From: Glandiceps talaboti
Taxonomy: Eukaryota; Hemichordata; Enteropneusta; Spengelidae
NCBI RefSeq assembly: GCF_964340395.1
Contig: NC_135554.1
Coordinates: 15,645,592-15,709,591 of the forward strand
DNA length: 64,000 nucleotides
Direction of reading: 5' to 3'
Part shown: in pieces, positions 1 through 14,272 of the stretch
How positions within the stretch are numbered: the stretch's first letter is position 1
Layout of the letters: every line of letters begins with the position of its first letter
The notes under the pieces: model-generated
Seen by the model: the letters and a program-made list of their open reading frames with translations, nothing else
Told to the model about the DNA's origin: nothing
Databases searched by the model: none
Position numbers and translations under genes: made by a program

Positions 1-3000
1 ACATTTTGTACACACATTCCGACAACTTCAAATGTAAGATGAACAATTTAATATAAAGGTCCTGCACACAGTTGGGATGTAAAGAAACAGATAAGTAATC
101 ATGATGCTTATCAGTAGGAAAATAGAGTCTATCATGTGTTATCATGTCTATATTATAACAGAAGCCTGTCTAACATCACTTTTACAATGTGATTAGATAA
201 ATGATCCTGCTGTGTGTAGTCTCTATGATTGTTAGTCTGGATATGAGATGTGTCTATCTTTTTTATGTAAAACAAATATCGTATCCCGTGAATGAAATGC
301 CAACGTAAACCCGTATGTGCTATATTGTTAGATTGTCATGACGACTCCGATCGATTAATATTGTATACCTATGAAAATTCACAATCTTCTGATACCTGCA
401 GGAACACTTAGACCACCGATCTGAGGGTAACATGCGGTAGCTTTTAGTAGCTAAGCACTCACTATATCCCATGGGTGGTCCTTTGTTATCAATATAATCT
501 CTGTACAAAAGAACATTAATCCAGGTAACATTGTTAACACCATTGTCCTTGTGAACATATCCCAGTGAAACGATAGACCCTACTCGAATTCAGTTATTTA
601 TAACTGTCAACTATAACAGTCTATAACACCATGTACACAACTATAACACCACCGCAAGTATCCCGGTCTCCATCGTTACAGTAACAGTGATACTACTGCG
701 GAAACCAAGGTTTCATCTTACTTAGATCATGGATGTTTTAGGGGAGATCTCCCCATACACATCCATGCTTAGATAGGCACAAACTACAACAGTATTGTTG
801 TTCGATGTGTTGATTACATAGCTGGGTGATAGTCATGAATTTGTTGTACAGTACAGATACGATCACCCTGTAGTCAAGACAGTGAAAACACAGGAAGATC
901 CCAAACATGTACACTGCAAGATCATAGAAGTCGTCAGAAATACCACCCTACTCTGAGTACAATTAAACTAACATCCATTCAATATCAGCATTTTAACAAT
1001 AGTTTTATGTGCGTGTCTACCTTAGCTAACAGCTCTGTCTCCACTGTCGTATCGTTGTATATATTGTTGATACAGAACAGTCACTTGGCACGGAATTCTT
1101 ACGCAGTCATACAATATCATGTGAGGACATGACCATGACGAAAAATTAGAGAAATCGATCACTAGAAATCACTGATGTTTGTTTGTTTGTTTGTTTGTTT
1201 GTTTGTTTGTTTTTTCGTGGAGGTGCCTTGTTCAAATTTTTGTATCAGGTGTGATCTGTTTATTACTTTTGTATCAGTTGCAGGGGTTACATGACTGACA
1301 TAAAAGAGGTTTTTTTTGCTAAAGATCGCTTTCCATGCATTACTTTTTAAGTTTATTTCGTCATTCAACGTTATATTACTGACATGAGTTTGCATGTTCC
1401 AATCGAAATCCACTCATCATCACAAGCTCTGTACGTACAAAATATTTTAGCACCATTACGAATGACAATTCTGGCAGCATCTGAAAATGGTTCTTTAAAC
1501 ACTTTGGGAGCCTGTATGGAAAGGGAATTTCATGTACCAGTGCATGATATAACAAAAAAACACGTATTGGTCAGTGGCAGTAGTAGATTAATATTTTAGT
1601 TTTTGGAAAGTGTGACGTGGTGTAATACATACACTGTGTACACTTGGCCAAGATTGAACGAGATTAGAAGATTCGTGGTCTAACAATGAAGAATCGCCAA
1701 CACAGATTTTGTAAAAATTAATCTCTTCGTCAGGCAGATCGCCCGAAGTTGTGGTAAAACAGAACTTCTAGCTGTATTAATAGCTAGCCGACTTACTGTT
1801 GCTGACTAAAACGACGTCTTAACTTAAACGAGTCTATATTGAAAATATCGAATGCCGGAGGATGATTTTGTAAAACCATGTATGCTTCTCACCAGGGCCA
1901 AGTAAAATGTCATTGTTACTTTAAAGAAAACTAGTACTATTTCTGACGTGTCCTGACTTGAAACTAGGTTACGATGCCTTTCTTACCAGACACGGGGACC
2001 CACATTAGTTCGTACATCATTAAACGGGACTTTGTGTCCAAAATGTACATGTAACATTGGTATTGATATAACAAATTGGGTGTTTAATATAAGTAGCCAT
2101 CTGGTTGAGAAATGGGCACATTTATTTCGATTTTTAATTATTATAAAAAAATTACTATGTATTTCTACTTGAAAGACAAAATGGTAAAGCACAGACCAAG
2201 TCCGTGTTTGTAACTCAATACATTAAAAACAAACCTAAGAAATGTGTATTTATTTACTAGGTTAAAAACCCTGTTTCTGTATTTACAAAAAGTTATGTGT
2301 AAATCAATGCATAAACACAAGTAATCCCTACGAGTCAAGTCCAGTTTGTACATGCATATGTTTCTTCCACATATTAAATTGTCAATATGTATGTTAAAGT
2401 AGTTTGTTTACTCGTGTTTATTCTTCATTACAAATGGTTACTCGTATTTACAGACTATAATTCGTTTACTTCCTATGGGTACAATAAGAAATTTTTACAC
2501 ATTAGCTGGGTTTTTCCAATTTCACTTTCTTAAATACAAACACAGTCTGACTTGGACTATGTTGTTGTATATTATTTTTTCAGAGTTGTGTTATTAATTA
2601 AAACTTAAAAATCAATACCGATGTTTCATCCATGTGACTTCTTCATCGGTCGCATGCGTAGCGCGTACAAATTAAAGGATCACTCACTCACTCACTCACT
2701 CACTCACTCACTCACTCACTCACGCACTCACTCACGTTTAACTGACTAATGAAGTCATGCACTCTATAGTTATTTATTCATTATTTTGTTTTTTGTATAT
2801 TTGCGAACTGAGTTGTAACTCTTCTCTTTAAGGAGGAATAAAGAAACAACAACAACAACAACTCGCTCGCTCGCTCGCTCACTCACTCACTCACTCAATC
2901 AATCAATCATCCAATCAATCAATCAACCAACCAACCAACCAACCAACCAACCAACCAACCAGCCAATCAATCAACCAACCAACCAACCAACCAACCAACC

Positions 3001-3404
3001 AACCAACCAACCAACCAACTAATCAGTCAGTCAGTCAGTCAGTCAGTCAGTCAGTCAGTCAGTCAGTCAGTCAGTCAGTCAGTCAGGCAGTCAGGCAGGC
3101 AGGCAGGCATGCAGGCTGGAGGCTTGGCGACTATGAAAGAGTGCCATAGTTTCGGAGCGACATGTGAGAATGAGCGACCCCATCGGATATGTCTGTAATT
3201 TCTTGTTGTAAACAGATTTTTGTTTGTAGAACGTAGATTGTGATTCAGTATGTACGGCTGGAGAAGATTAATGTACACTTAATTTAACCCATGGAGAGCT
3301 TTTCGAAATTACTTGCACGTTACAGATAACACTAACTTTTAACTTTAATTATATTAGTTGAACATGAACGTTTGTCTACATATTTACACCTAATATTTGA
3401 ACAG
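1..3404. other. Gene-free stretch with simple repeats
   Basis: No convincing exon is seen before the first EGF exon at 3405. The stretch holds a (GTTT)n run at about 1174-1213, a (CACT)n run at about 2676-2723, and a long composite of tetranucleotide repeats (GCTC, CAAT, CAAC, CAGT/CAGG) at about 2861-3115. A divergent relative of the fold-back element at 29266-29619 lies around 2128-2232. The region may hold the 5' introns of the mosaic lectin gene that follows, because that gene's start is not visible. Confidence 0.6.
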
Positions 3405-3518
3405 ACATAGATGAATGTGAATCGATACCATGCCTGAATGGAGCTACATGTGAAGATCTTATCAATGACTACAACTGTCAATGTACAACGGCATACCTTG
3501 GATCACATTGTGAAATAC
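3405..3518 (+). other. Exon: cbEGF module
   Basis: One 114-bp phase 1-1 exon encodes a whole EGF module. It has the DxDEC start of calcium-binding EGF domains and the C.C....G..C end. The acceptor is ACAG and the donor is GTAAGC. Confidence 0.85.
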
Positions 3519-5953
3519 GTAAGCTTTCCATATTCTTACAAATGTATGTTTTTTTATCTAACTGTGAAATTAAGCAATTCTTGTACTCACGATGGTATGT
3601 TTTAGACCGCACACAGTGTGAAATACTAGTATGTTTAGTAATTCTTATACTTTCAGTCAAGAGTCTATTCATGTACTATAGTTGCACGGAACTCGCGTAA
3701 ATGTTGCTGTAGATTGATTTCGTACATCAACGTTTTCACTTTTTTAATCACACAACTACATAATTATGCATATTTGTTCACTGCATATTTGTTATAAATA
3801 GATTTGAAAGACTAAAACAACGGGCACGTTCAGGATAAAAGCCGTTTCCTGAGTTAGCTAGATCGAGACTGCAAACAGCACTGGATTTGCGACTCTGCCA
3901 GCCTTCGTCTACTGCGAGAGTTAGCCCTAAAAATTGTTTGGTTCCGGTTACCCGACCCCATCTAATTTTTTACGCTGACCTTAAACTTTTTTTACGTATT
4001 CGAGAAAAAAAATTGCGAAAATTGTAAGGTCTCGCAAGGAATAGTGAATACGGAAACATATCAACTTAAAAAGACAATATACAACTGTTCTTCCAATCTG
4101 TAATGGCTGTACATCTGATGAGAAGACATAGATAACACAGAGACCATATAGAAAACAACGGAAAACACAACTAACTGAACTAGACATTCACATATGAATA
4201 TAATAAAATATCAACCTACCCCACCTATTCTAAAATTGAATGATGTCATCGGAACCACACAGTTTTTGTTAAGCCTTTAAGTATAGTTAGACAAGCACCA
4301 TGGATATGCTAGCTAACGGATCGCAAACGGCTTTTATTCTGAATTCGCCAAATGGTACAGTGGGAGTACATCAACTGCAAATATATATGGCATATATATA
4401 TATGTTTGACTGGATAGTAGTTATACAAATTAACTTATGATTTGTTGACTTCTTTTGTAAATTACTCTATCCAAATAATGACAATAGTCATGATTATCCT
4501 ATAATTCTCAGGAAATACATGTGTACCGAGTCCATGTCTTAACGGTGGCACCTGCCATTTCAACCTAACGACAACCAACCATACTTGTGAATGTGTACTG
4601 GGTTTCACTGGACTTTTGTGTGAAATTAGTAAGTACGCGAGGGCTAACATTTTAAACACCAACATTCTGTAGACTTGTAAAGTTGAGTGTTTGCTAAAAT
4701 CCCGGGCACTCAACTTTACAAGTCTACCCTTGAAATCTCAATTTAGAGTATATTTTCTACTTTACTCAAATGATTGGAAACATTGTATATTCTAACATTG
4801 GCTAGAGTTGGGATTACTAAAAAGCACAACGATCAGGTGATATTTAGTTGACGAGGATAAAACGATATGTATCTACAGTAATTAATGTATTATCATTTTT
4901 TTCCTCAGACATAGATGACTGTTTTCCCGATCCATGCTATGGTGGAATCTGTGTAGACGGAATAAACCAATACCATTGTAACTGTAGCGGTAATGGTAAG
5001 AGGAGTATAAAGAATGTGAAAATATAACTTGTTTTTATGTCATGTCACTTATGCACGTATATATTCTATTGAATATAGTATTGCGATTTGTTTAGTCTGT
5101 TTGCAATTTGAACAGCATTTAGGACAGTAGTTTCTTATGACGTTGACCAAGATGTCGCCCAATTTAGCAAGGAACACTATTCCATTAAATGTCGAACAAA
5201 GCATAAAAGCAAACAGACGATAAAATCAAACTAAACGAGCTAGTGAACACAAAATAGACTAAATAATCAATACTATGCTCATTTCGGCACTTTTTCTTGT
5301 CGGTCTTTTAATTACTTTTAAAACAGGAACACTGATTAATGTTGCCCGGGACAGGTGGACAATTCAGTCGAGTACATTTGAAAGCAACTACGCCCTCAGA
5401 GCTGTAGATGATGTGCTCAATACACACCTGGACGAAGGGCACTCCTGCGCCCTCACCGGTACAAATGAGACTGGTTGGTGGAAAGTGGATTTGGGTGAAA
5501 TGCGATGTGTTGCTAATGTTATAATCTGGAATAGACAAGATTGTTGCGGTAATGTATTATATATTTTTATATATTATTAGGCACAATTGATTTTAAATGT
5601 TCTATAAATTGTAAATTGGTTTTCACAAATTACAAAATACGTAATTATTGTATTTTTTCCAAAACAGCTGAAGATATAACAGGAATAGATATAAGAATTT
5701 CGTCCAACTACGACACATCAGAGTCGATGTCTTGTGGTGTTATTACTGCATCTCAGTCAAGTAATGAAGTTGTGGAAATGACTTGTTCTCTGAGTATGAT
5801 TGGCCAATACATATACATTCAAATGGCATCGGAAACTAATGCTCTAGCTCTTTGTGAAGTTCAAGTCTTGGCACCAGGTAAGTTGTTTTGAGATAAACCA
5901 TTTCAGTATCTATCTATCATAATGTCATAATCGTCATCATCACCGCCATCATC

Positions 5954-6008
<55 letters not shown>

Positions 6009-6049
6009 CCACCACCATCGTCGTCGTCGTCGTCATCATCATCATCATC

Positions 6050-6104
<55 letters not shown>

Positions 6105-6136
6105 CAACCACCACCACCACCACCACCACCACCACC

Positions 6137-6180
<44 letters not shown>

Positions 6181-6410
6181 TAGCGCCAGCAACAACGAAA
6201 GTATTTTCCAAAATATACTACAGCTGTGATGGTTGATAGTGTAGGCTAAAATACTGGCCAGATTACTCTTATATTATGGTGTTATATTGTTTTTTCTTTT
6301 AGTGACAGACGTCTGTGACGAATTAAAGCCTTGCTACGGAGGTTTATGCACTGCACTAGATGACTTAAGTCATTCTTGTGACTGTTCTGGAGGTAAGTTT
6401 GTGTGTGTGT

Positions 6411-6471
<61 letters not shown>

Positions 6472-6498
6472 TGCGTGCGTGTTTGTGTGTGTGTGATT

Positions 6499-6588
<90 letters not shown>

Positions 6589-9500
6589 GACAGAGACAGA
6601 GACAGACAGAGACATGGACAGAGAGGACAGGACAGATTTTATTTCAATACAGTCATACAGAATACTTACAAGGAAAATGCATGGGCTTAAGCTTGTTTTT
6701 GATTTCTTATGGTTAAACTAGGTATTACAAAAGAAATATACATTATCGGCCTCTTTATTCAGACTGACTACCTGACACTTTAAACTTTTTTTTGAAAGTA
6801 GTTTATGTAAAGTACGTGTTTTATCGTGTGTTGTACATTTTCATACATACACAATTTGCAACTTTTTTAAATTTCAATTTTAAAGCGCATTTTTTTTTTA
6901 CATATTACTCAACTGTAATGAGTGAATTGTTTGACTATTAGCCTGGAAGATGTGGCATCTTAACCCCAAATCCTTTTAAATAGAGAAACCAAAACAAGTT
7001 TTTTTTTTTTTTACCTTAAAACACTTTATCTATACCCTACTAAGCACGGGTTATTTACTTGTGTAACGAATAGAAGGGGAAAACCTCTCTGTTAAGGTAA
7101 CCCCCTTCAATGTTACTCTCTTTCCACTCTCTCTCTCTCTCTTCACTCTGTACGCGGGATCGACTTGGACTTTTAGGGAATTAGCTCAGACTACACACAA
7201 TGTTCATGGTTAACCTGGATCATTTGGAAGAGGCCACGGAGCAGATCGAAGCTCCTGACCTCGGACCGTCTCTTCCAAAGACTGAATCCATTATTTTATT
7301 ATTCCATTACATTCTTATAAACATAAAATATACAATACTCAAATGATTGGGTGATAAAGTAATCAGCACCATAAATGACTAAAACGGAAGTATTGCCGTC
7401 GCCTTAATTCAATGCAAATGATATTGACAAATATGAAAACTAGCCAAACAATGTGATCACGTCATTGTTCTTCCAACTGTCTGTAATCAGTCATTATTTG
7501 ACACTGTTGATCTTTTAATAACTTAATGTTGTCATCTTAGAAGAATACTATTCCCGCAATGCAAACATTTGTTCTAAGTGTTCATTCATGACAGCTGAGA
7601 GTTCACGGTGACCTCGCAAAACATCAGAACTTAGCGAATATTAAAAAGTTGTATTCTCTTATCCGTAACACTATCACCTTTTCCCAAAGTGTGGCGTCCC
7701 CGCCACACATTAAAATATTCTAAATAATTGCCTTTCATAAATGAAACACTTTTTATGATTTTGCAAATCGATAGAAAAGGAGAAAAGTACAAACAATTAA
7801 AGAAATTAAACTTGGAATATTATGGATGTGTGCTCATTTCTTGAACAGCAGTCTGATTTCGAGACAGGCAGTTTACTTTCAAAGATTGGAATTGCAGCGA
7901 TTATCTTTTTCAACATTGACGATAATGCGAGTGGTTATTCAAGAAGTACCTTTAGAGTCATACAGCTCCTCTACCATACAGCGTCTGGCCAGACTATACA
8001 ATCACTCACACAGCCGTGTCTATCTTTTACCCAGAAAAAAATAAAATCCCTTTCGAATTTTGACTTGTAAAATCTATCATACAGGTACTCTTCAATGACA
8101 ACTCAAAATCATTAAATGAATGATCATTTCATTAAACAAGTGGTGTCATTCTTTTTTTGTGAAAAAACAACAACTTTACGTCGTTTACGATTGAAAAAAA
8201 GTTGGACTAGCAGTTATCATACGTTTTTTTTAGCATCTGAGGCATTTCAGAAATTCTTGCGGAATTTGAAAGGAATTTTTGCATAGACAATAATACAGCT
8301 CATTTCGGTCGGATCTCTGTTTTGCACTCAAATTTGAAAATCAAATATTTATCTTGTACTGCAGATTCAATAAAATACTATATCAATATGGTTCCTTTCT
8401 TTACTGTGTAGGAACTTTACATCACAAAATCAGACTCAACTTGTGAGCAACGCATTTCTGTAGCGTTTCGGCTCACTACAACTCAGAGTCAACAAAACTT
8501 CGAGGAGTTTCCAATACTCCATACTTCAAGAAATATTCTTATTAAAACTAAAATGTTCTCCAAAAAATCATCAATAGTATTCTTTCTGCTTGTACGCGAC
8601 TGTTGAGGTGTAAAACAGCATCACTGAAATGGTTGTGGTAGGAAAATAGTGTTCATCGTCAAACTAAATCGAGCATACAATTATTATTTCTTACACATTT
8701 CTCTGTACAAACAGTAAAAAATTGCTGATCATGAATAGAAATGAATGCGAGGAATAAAATAATGCCAATCTGTAGCAAAAATCTACTACTGTATGATTAA
8801 TGAGTTGTTTGTCCTTCAAAAGTCTTAAACATGTATTTCACATGCGAACTGCTTCTGTCTGCATCAGCGTCCGATACGCGATATCTCCAATCGCCTGTCA
8901 GCTGTTCGGTCCTCGTTGAAGGTTTCACTGCTGCAACGTTTGTCAAAGTCTCTATCGCTGTTTGTTTATTCACAATTCCACGTTTTGAAACACAATCCCT
9001 CCTTCTGAGATGTCTTAGTCCATCTCTGCAATATTTTACGAGTTCTAGTCCGAGTTGAATTCCCACCATTGTAACTTAATCATTAAAAGTTTCCTTTCGA
9101 AAAGTTCTCGAGTCATCGATTTGTCACTCACCCACTTGCGTTGTTGTTTTTTTCTTCTCAAAGGTTGTCAATTATTCTTTATAAGTTTAAATTTGTCTTA
9201 TTACACGCAGAATGGTCCTTCTAGTCCAAGGCCGGTTCGTCCACCAATGTAACGAATAGAAGGGGAAAACCTCTCTGTTAAGGTAACCCCCTTCAATGTT
9301 ACTCTCTTTCCACTCTCTCTCTCTCTCTTCACTCTGTACGCGGGATCGACTTGGACTTTTAGGGAATTAGCTCAGACTACACACAATGTTCATGGTTAAC
9401 CTGGATCATTTGGAAGAGGCCACGGAGCAGATCGAAGCTCCTGACCTCGGACCGTCTCTTCCAAAGACTGAATCCATTATTTTATTATTCCATTACATTC

Positions 9501-10909
9501 TTATAAACATAAAATATACAATACTCAAATGATTGGGTGATAAAGTAATCAGCACCATAAATGACTAAAACGGAAGTATTGCCGTCGCCTTAATTCAATG
9601 CAAATGATATTGACAAATATGAAAACTAGCCAAACAATGTGATCACGTCATTGTTCTTCCAACTGTCTGTAATCAGTCATTATTTGACACTGTTGATCTT
9701 TTAATAACTTAATGTTGTCATCTTAGAAGAATACTATTCCCGCAATGCAAACATTTGTTCTAAGTGTTCATTCATGACAGCTGAGAGTTCACGGTGACCT
9801 CGCAAAACATCAGAACTTAGCGAATATTAAAAAGTTGTATTCTCTTATCCGTAACACTTGTACACCAATACACAAATGATGGAGAAAACCATTATAGCGA
9901 GGAAATGAAGTTAACCCATCTATTAAACCCATATATTAAAATAATGTAACTCAGTTGAAATCATTGTAATATCAAAAGTGCCTACTTAACAATGGAAACA
10001 CATTACTTCAAAAGGTACACCGGTGGAAAATGTAGCTCTTGGGCGACCAACATGGCAGAGCAGTACTCATAGTGGAGGGCATTCAAAGAAAGCAGTCGAT
10101 GGCAACACGAATCGAATGTTCTTTTCCGGAGGTTGCACACATGCAGGTTTTAGTGACCCCAATCCTTGGTGGATAGTAGATCTCGGTGATTTCCATTGCA
10201 TAGCACGGGTTAAAATCACCACAAGGGCAGACTGCTGCTGTGAGTTTAACTTATATCTTCAGTTCTATTTTTTACGAGCTCAATATAAGTCAGGTCAAAT
10301 TATTTGTGGATTGGACTTTGTCATCCGTGACTTGGGCTAGCTCTGTAAGGTGTGTGCAGGGACTTTGTCCTCCGTGACTAAGCCTACGGAGCATGGTGTG
10401 CATGCAGGGGCTTTGCCCTCCGTGACTTGCCCTAGCTCTACATAGTGTGTGTCTTGTTGAGATTTGAACTATTCTGTAGATGAAGCTATACATCTTGAAA
10501 TAACGACATACTGCACACTAAGGGAAACTTCAGTACTTTACAGGGGTGGGAGGGCCAGAGGAATCGGGGGTGGGTCACATTTTACAAACCCGTTCTTGGG
10601 GGAGGGTCATATTTTGCATTACAATGTTTGGGGAGGGTCACATTTTACAATCCGTAGTTGTTTGACCAAATTGGAGATTCAATGATTGTCAATTTGTTTT
10701 GTGTGTTTTGAGATGTAAAAGTGAGATGAGCACTCAACATTTATTTTTTACGAGTACTTTACATGCCAAAATACAAATAAAACAACATATATTGTAAGAA
10801 AATACGTTTCACAAACATGTCGTCTAGCAAAATAGCAATAGTGAATGTGAGCATTTTGAATCACCTTTAATAAAACGAGGCTGTTAAAATATGATGGTGA
10901 TGGTAGCAG

Positions 10910-10965
<56 letters not shown>

Positions 10966-11045
10966 TTGTTGTTGTTGTTGTTGTTGTTGGTGGTGGTGTT
11001 GATGATGATGATAATGATGATGATGATGATGATGATGATGAGGGC

Positions 11046-11119
<74 letters not shown>

Positions 11120-11608
11120 CTCAAGTAGTGACAGTGAGTCAGATTAGAGTGACACGAATAATGGCAATACTGAGGGTGAAGGTGATGATGTGATGTCAGG
11201 GATATCAGAGTATGCACAACATGGAATGCACGTTTTAGATACTAACTAGATTCTGTATGATTATAAGAGAAAGGTAACTCGTCAGTGTTTTACGGTTTGT
11301 CACTTTATATGTACAAATATTGCTTAGAGACAAAATCTTTTAATTTGTATGTATATGACATATAATGGGAATATTGATTAACTTTCAGTATATGCAATCG
11401 TCATGGGAGGGTCATGTTGTACAAATGGAGAATATAGGGAGGGTCATGTTTTACTTAACAGACCATGTGTGATTTCCTCCGACCCTCTCCCCCTTTGTAA
11501 ATACTGAAGGCTCCCTAAGTTATATTTCGATAAGTGATATACAGATTACATTTATATACACGTAAATGACTCAAAAAACCGTTATACTAAGACAAGTATA
11601 TTAGCAGA

Positions 11609-11680
<72 letters not shown>

Positions 11681-14204
11681 ACGCACTCACTCACATGCAC
11701 ACACACGGACGCACGGACGCACGCACAAACTCGCACACAGACAGACACACAAACATACATACATACATACATACATACATACATACATACATACATACAT
11801 ACATACATACATACATACATACATACATACATACATACATACATACATACATACATAGAGGAAAACTGGCTTAAAAGTTATCATTCATGTTCTTTTAGCT
11901 GAACGATTGAACGGTGGAAAGGTGTTAATCGGTAAAACAGACACTCTCATTGACGTTGAACAATGCGGTTCTACTGTTACATATAGTATGTCATCACAGA
12001 GCAATATTGATTTCTACTGTTCCGAAGGGACGATTGGACGCTTTGTCAGCTTCAAGAACTATAACCAAGGACAACTTTCACTGTGTGAAGTACAAGTCTT
12101 CGCACCAGGTAAGAAAAAATATTTAGATTGATATTGGTGTTGAAATTAGTTGATATTGTTTGGTATTCAGCAGCCACCTTTTAAATAATTAGGAGAATGC
12201 AAGAGAACATAGAAATTAAAGTTTATTATCTATTTTACATCGACACTAAATTCGCATCAGATGATTATTTTTAACTCGTTATGTTCAGTGAACTGTATAC
12301 ATTGATTTTTACAAACAAGTTACATTTATTACACTAAGTCTTTCAAACCAAGACGTAAAGGGTAGTATACCCATTCCCTGTGCCGTGCCACGGTGCGGTG
12401 GAGCTCAGGATTAGCAGTCGGGGCATGGGTTCGAATCCTACTGAAGACTGGTGATTTTTCTTTGACTGGCCCAAACCAAGAGTGAGTGTTCTATAGACTC
12501 GATGGGTATTACTCAGCAGTGACTTTCTTGCCATCACATCATTTACACCGGAAAAAAATGTTTATCTGAAATAAAGATAGCTCAAGCATGCTTTTCACTT
12601 TCACTCGTACACAGCCTGAAAGACCCAGTTGTTGTTTCTGCTTCTGTTTCGACATGTATTCATCATGCCGGGTAGAAAGTGGTTACATACTAGCGGACCA
12701 ACAACTGGACCTTCCAGACTAACTCATACATGTTTATAACACTCTCGCAAGCCAGAGTTAATTATTATTCTTCGAACCGGCTCGTTAAGAACGGTACCGT
12801 AAAACGGTCGTGGTTTGCGACGATGGTTTATAATTCTGATTCACAATTTTTCACTGAAATAACCAATGTCATACATAATGTAAAGATACTTGTGCAAAGC
12901 TATGTGACAACATTATTTAGTATCATCACAGGCCTTTTGATAAAGGGACTGTGGTATCATGATATATGTTTTGTATATTGCAGCTCGAGTTAAATTTACA
13001 CTGGTATCCCAACTTAAATCTTGGCAAGATGCAAAAGCTCACTGTGAGAATACGCCCAATACACATCTAGCTAGGATCACAAGCCTTGACCGTCATAACT
13101 ATGTCGTTGCTCTTATCACAGCATCGGGGCAAACGAATACTGGTAAGACTTAGTTTGATAAAGTCACCAATAGCATATAGCATATAGGTGCAGCAAATGA
13201 ATGTTTTGTGTGTAGAAATGTCAATTGTTATTTTTAACTGGATGACAAATGTTTCAATCGTCACCTTGATCGAGGAAAATGCGATTTTTGTTTTGATGCA
13301 GGATTTCCGTTGCTGATAAAAAGGGAATGACTCCTCTAAGTGAAGTACAACAACCCACGTTAGTCTGAGTTTATTAATAGCAGTAGATGTGATGGGGATA
13401 CTTGTAGTTTCGAAAGCAGTTCTTGACTGATACTGACACTGCAAAGTTGTGTTCAATCTGATTAAAATCTGATGTGGTGAAAGCGGCTAAATACTTTATT
13501 TGCCTCTATTTTCATCGTTTTTGTTCCAGAGTGATCACCGCCTTCCCACGTCTGAAGACGGCGATCACCTCATCAGATTCAGTTGGGCTTTACCTATTAT
13601 TCCTAAATCCTGTTTCTACCTATAGTATTATGTCATAATCCCCACGTCGATGTTACTTGACAAGTGTGTATCTTTATATAGACATACATGTACCTTGTGC
13701 TATTGGGGCAAGGAGTTTTACATATGTGCTAAGGAGAACGGAGGTTATTGAATGACGTGTTGGAGTAATGGAAGTGAAGATATGTAGAACCAGTGTAGGG
13801 TCTAAGGTAGAACATAGTCCTGTTCATATAACAATTATTGATACCACGGTGCAATTTAATATCCTCTTCTTTATACCTTTAGATTGGTACTTCGACGGTA
13901 CTAGCCAACAAGATGGCGGCTGGTTCTATTCTGATAACTCAACCATGAGGTACACCAACTGGTTGTCAAATGACTCAGTCAACGACCAATCTACATGTGC
14001 TAAACTTTCGTAAGTAATGAGTTCAAGAACTGGAGAGTGTTTTTTCAAATTGAATTTTAAACAAATTTGCGAAGTATTTCTTCTTATCATCTATTGTTCA
14101 TTAAATGTTCACATACCATGAATTTATTCTGTCCTCCATATTAAAGGTGATTGAAGAATACAGCTCCTGAAGGAAATTAAAGCACAAACGCCTGAATAGA
14201 CATA

Positions 14205-14272
<68 letters not shown>

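Larger units (their letters stand above)
7062..9856 (-). mobile_element. Non-autonomous LTR retrotransposon with two matching LTRs
   Basis: Two direct repeats of 609 bp, 7062-7670 and 9248-9856, match base for base as far as I can read. They have TG...CA-type ends (TGTTACGG...CGTTACA on the minus strand). The target-site duplication is CTTG (7058-7061 and 9857-9860), or ACTTG if the terminal A is counted with it. A purine tract (GGGAAAAGGTGATAG on the minus strand, 7671-7685) abuts one LTR. TTGGTGGACGAACCGG follows the other, as a primer-binding site should, so the element reads on the minus strand. The 1.6-kb interior has no recognisable gag, protease, reverse transcriptase or integrase. The element therefore looks non-autonomous and young. 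It sits in an intron of the mosaic lectin gene. The family could be BEL/Pao or Gypsy; undecided. Confidence 0.9.
10015..12108 (+). other. Second fucolectin (F5/8C) domain, two exons
   Basis: Exons 10015-10239 and 11899-12108 join at phase 1 to encode the second fucolectin-type domain. Around the junction the residues read TRADCCSERLNG, so the family's fucose motif RxDx4(R/K) is intact here. In the first domain (5327-5877) the equivalent reads NRQDCCAEDITG, with Asp where Arg/Lys is expected. Confidence 0.88.

Noticed and set aside
5903-6211. Long Asp/Gly- and Met/Val-rich open frames
   Set aside because: They are translations of the (TCA)n/(ACC)n microsatellite and lie in an intron.
7822-8070. 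Coding frame inside the LTR element
   Set aside because: It is short, matches no retroelement protein and runs opposite to the inferred element orientation.
12376-12450. A tRNA gene at the perfect B-box
   Set aside because: No paired acceptor stem or anticodon arm could be drawn around it. A tRNA-derived SINE head fits better.
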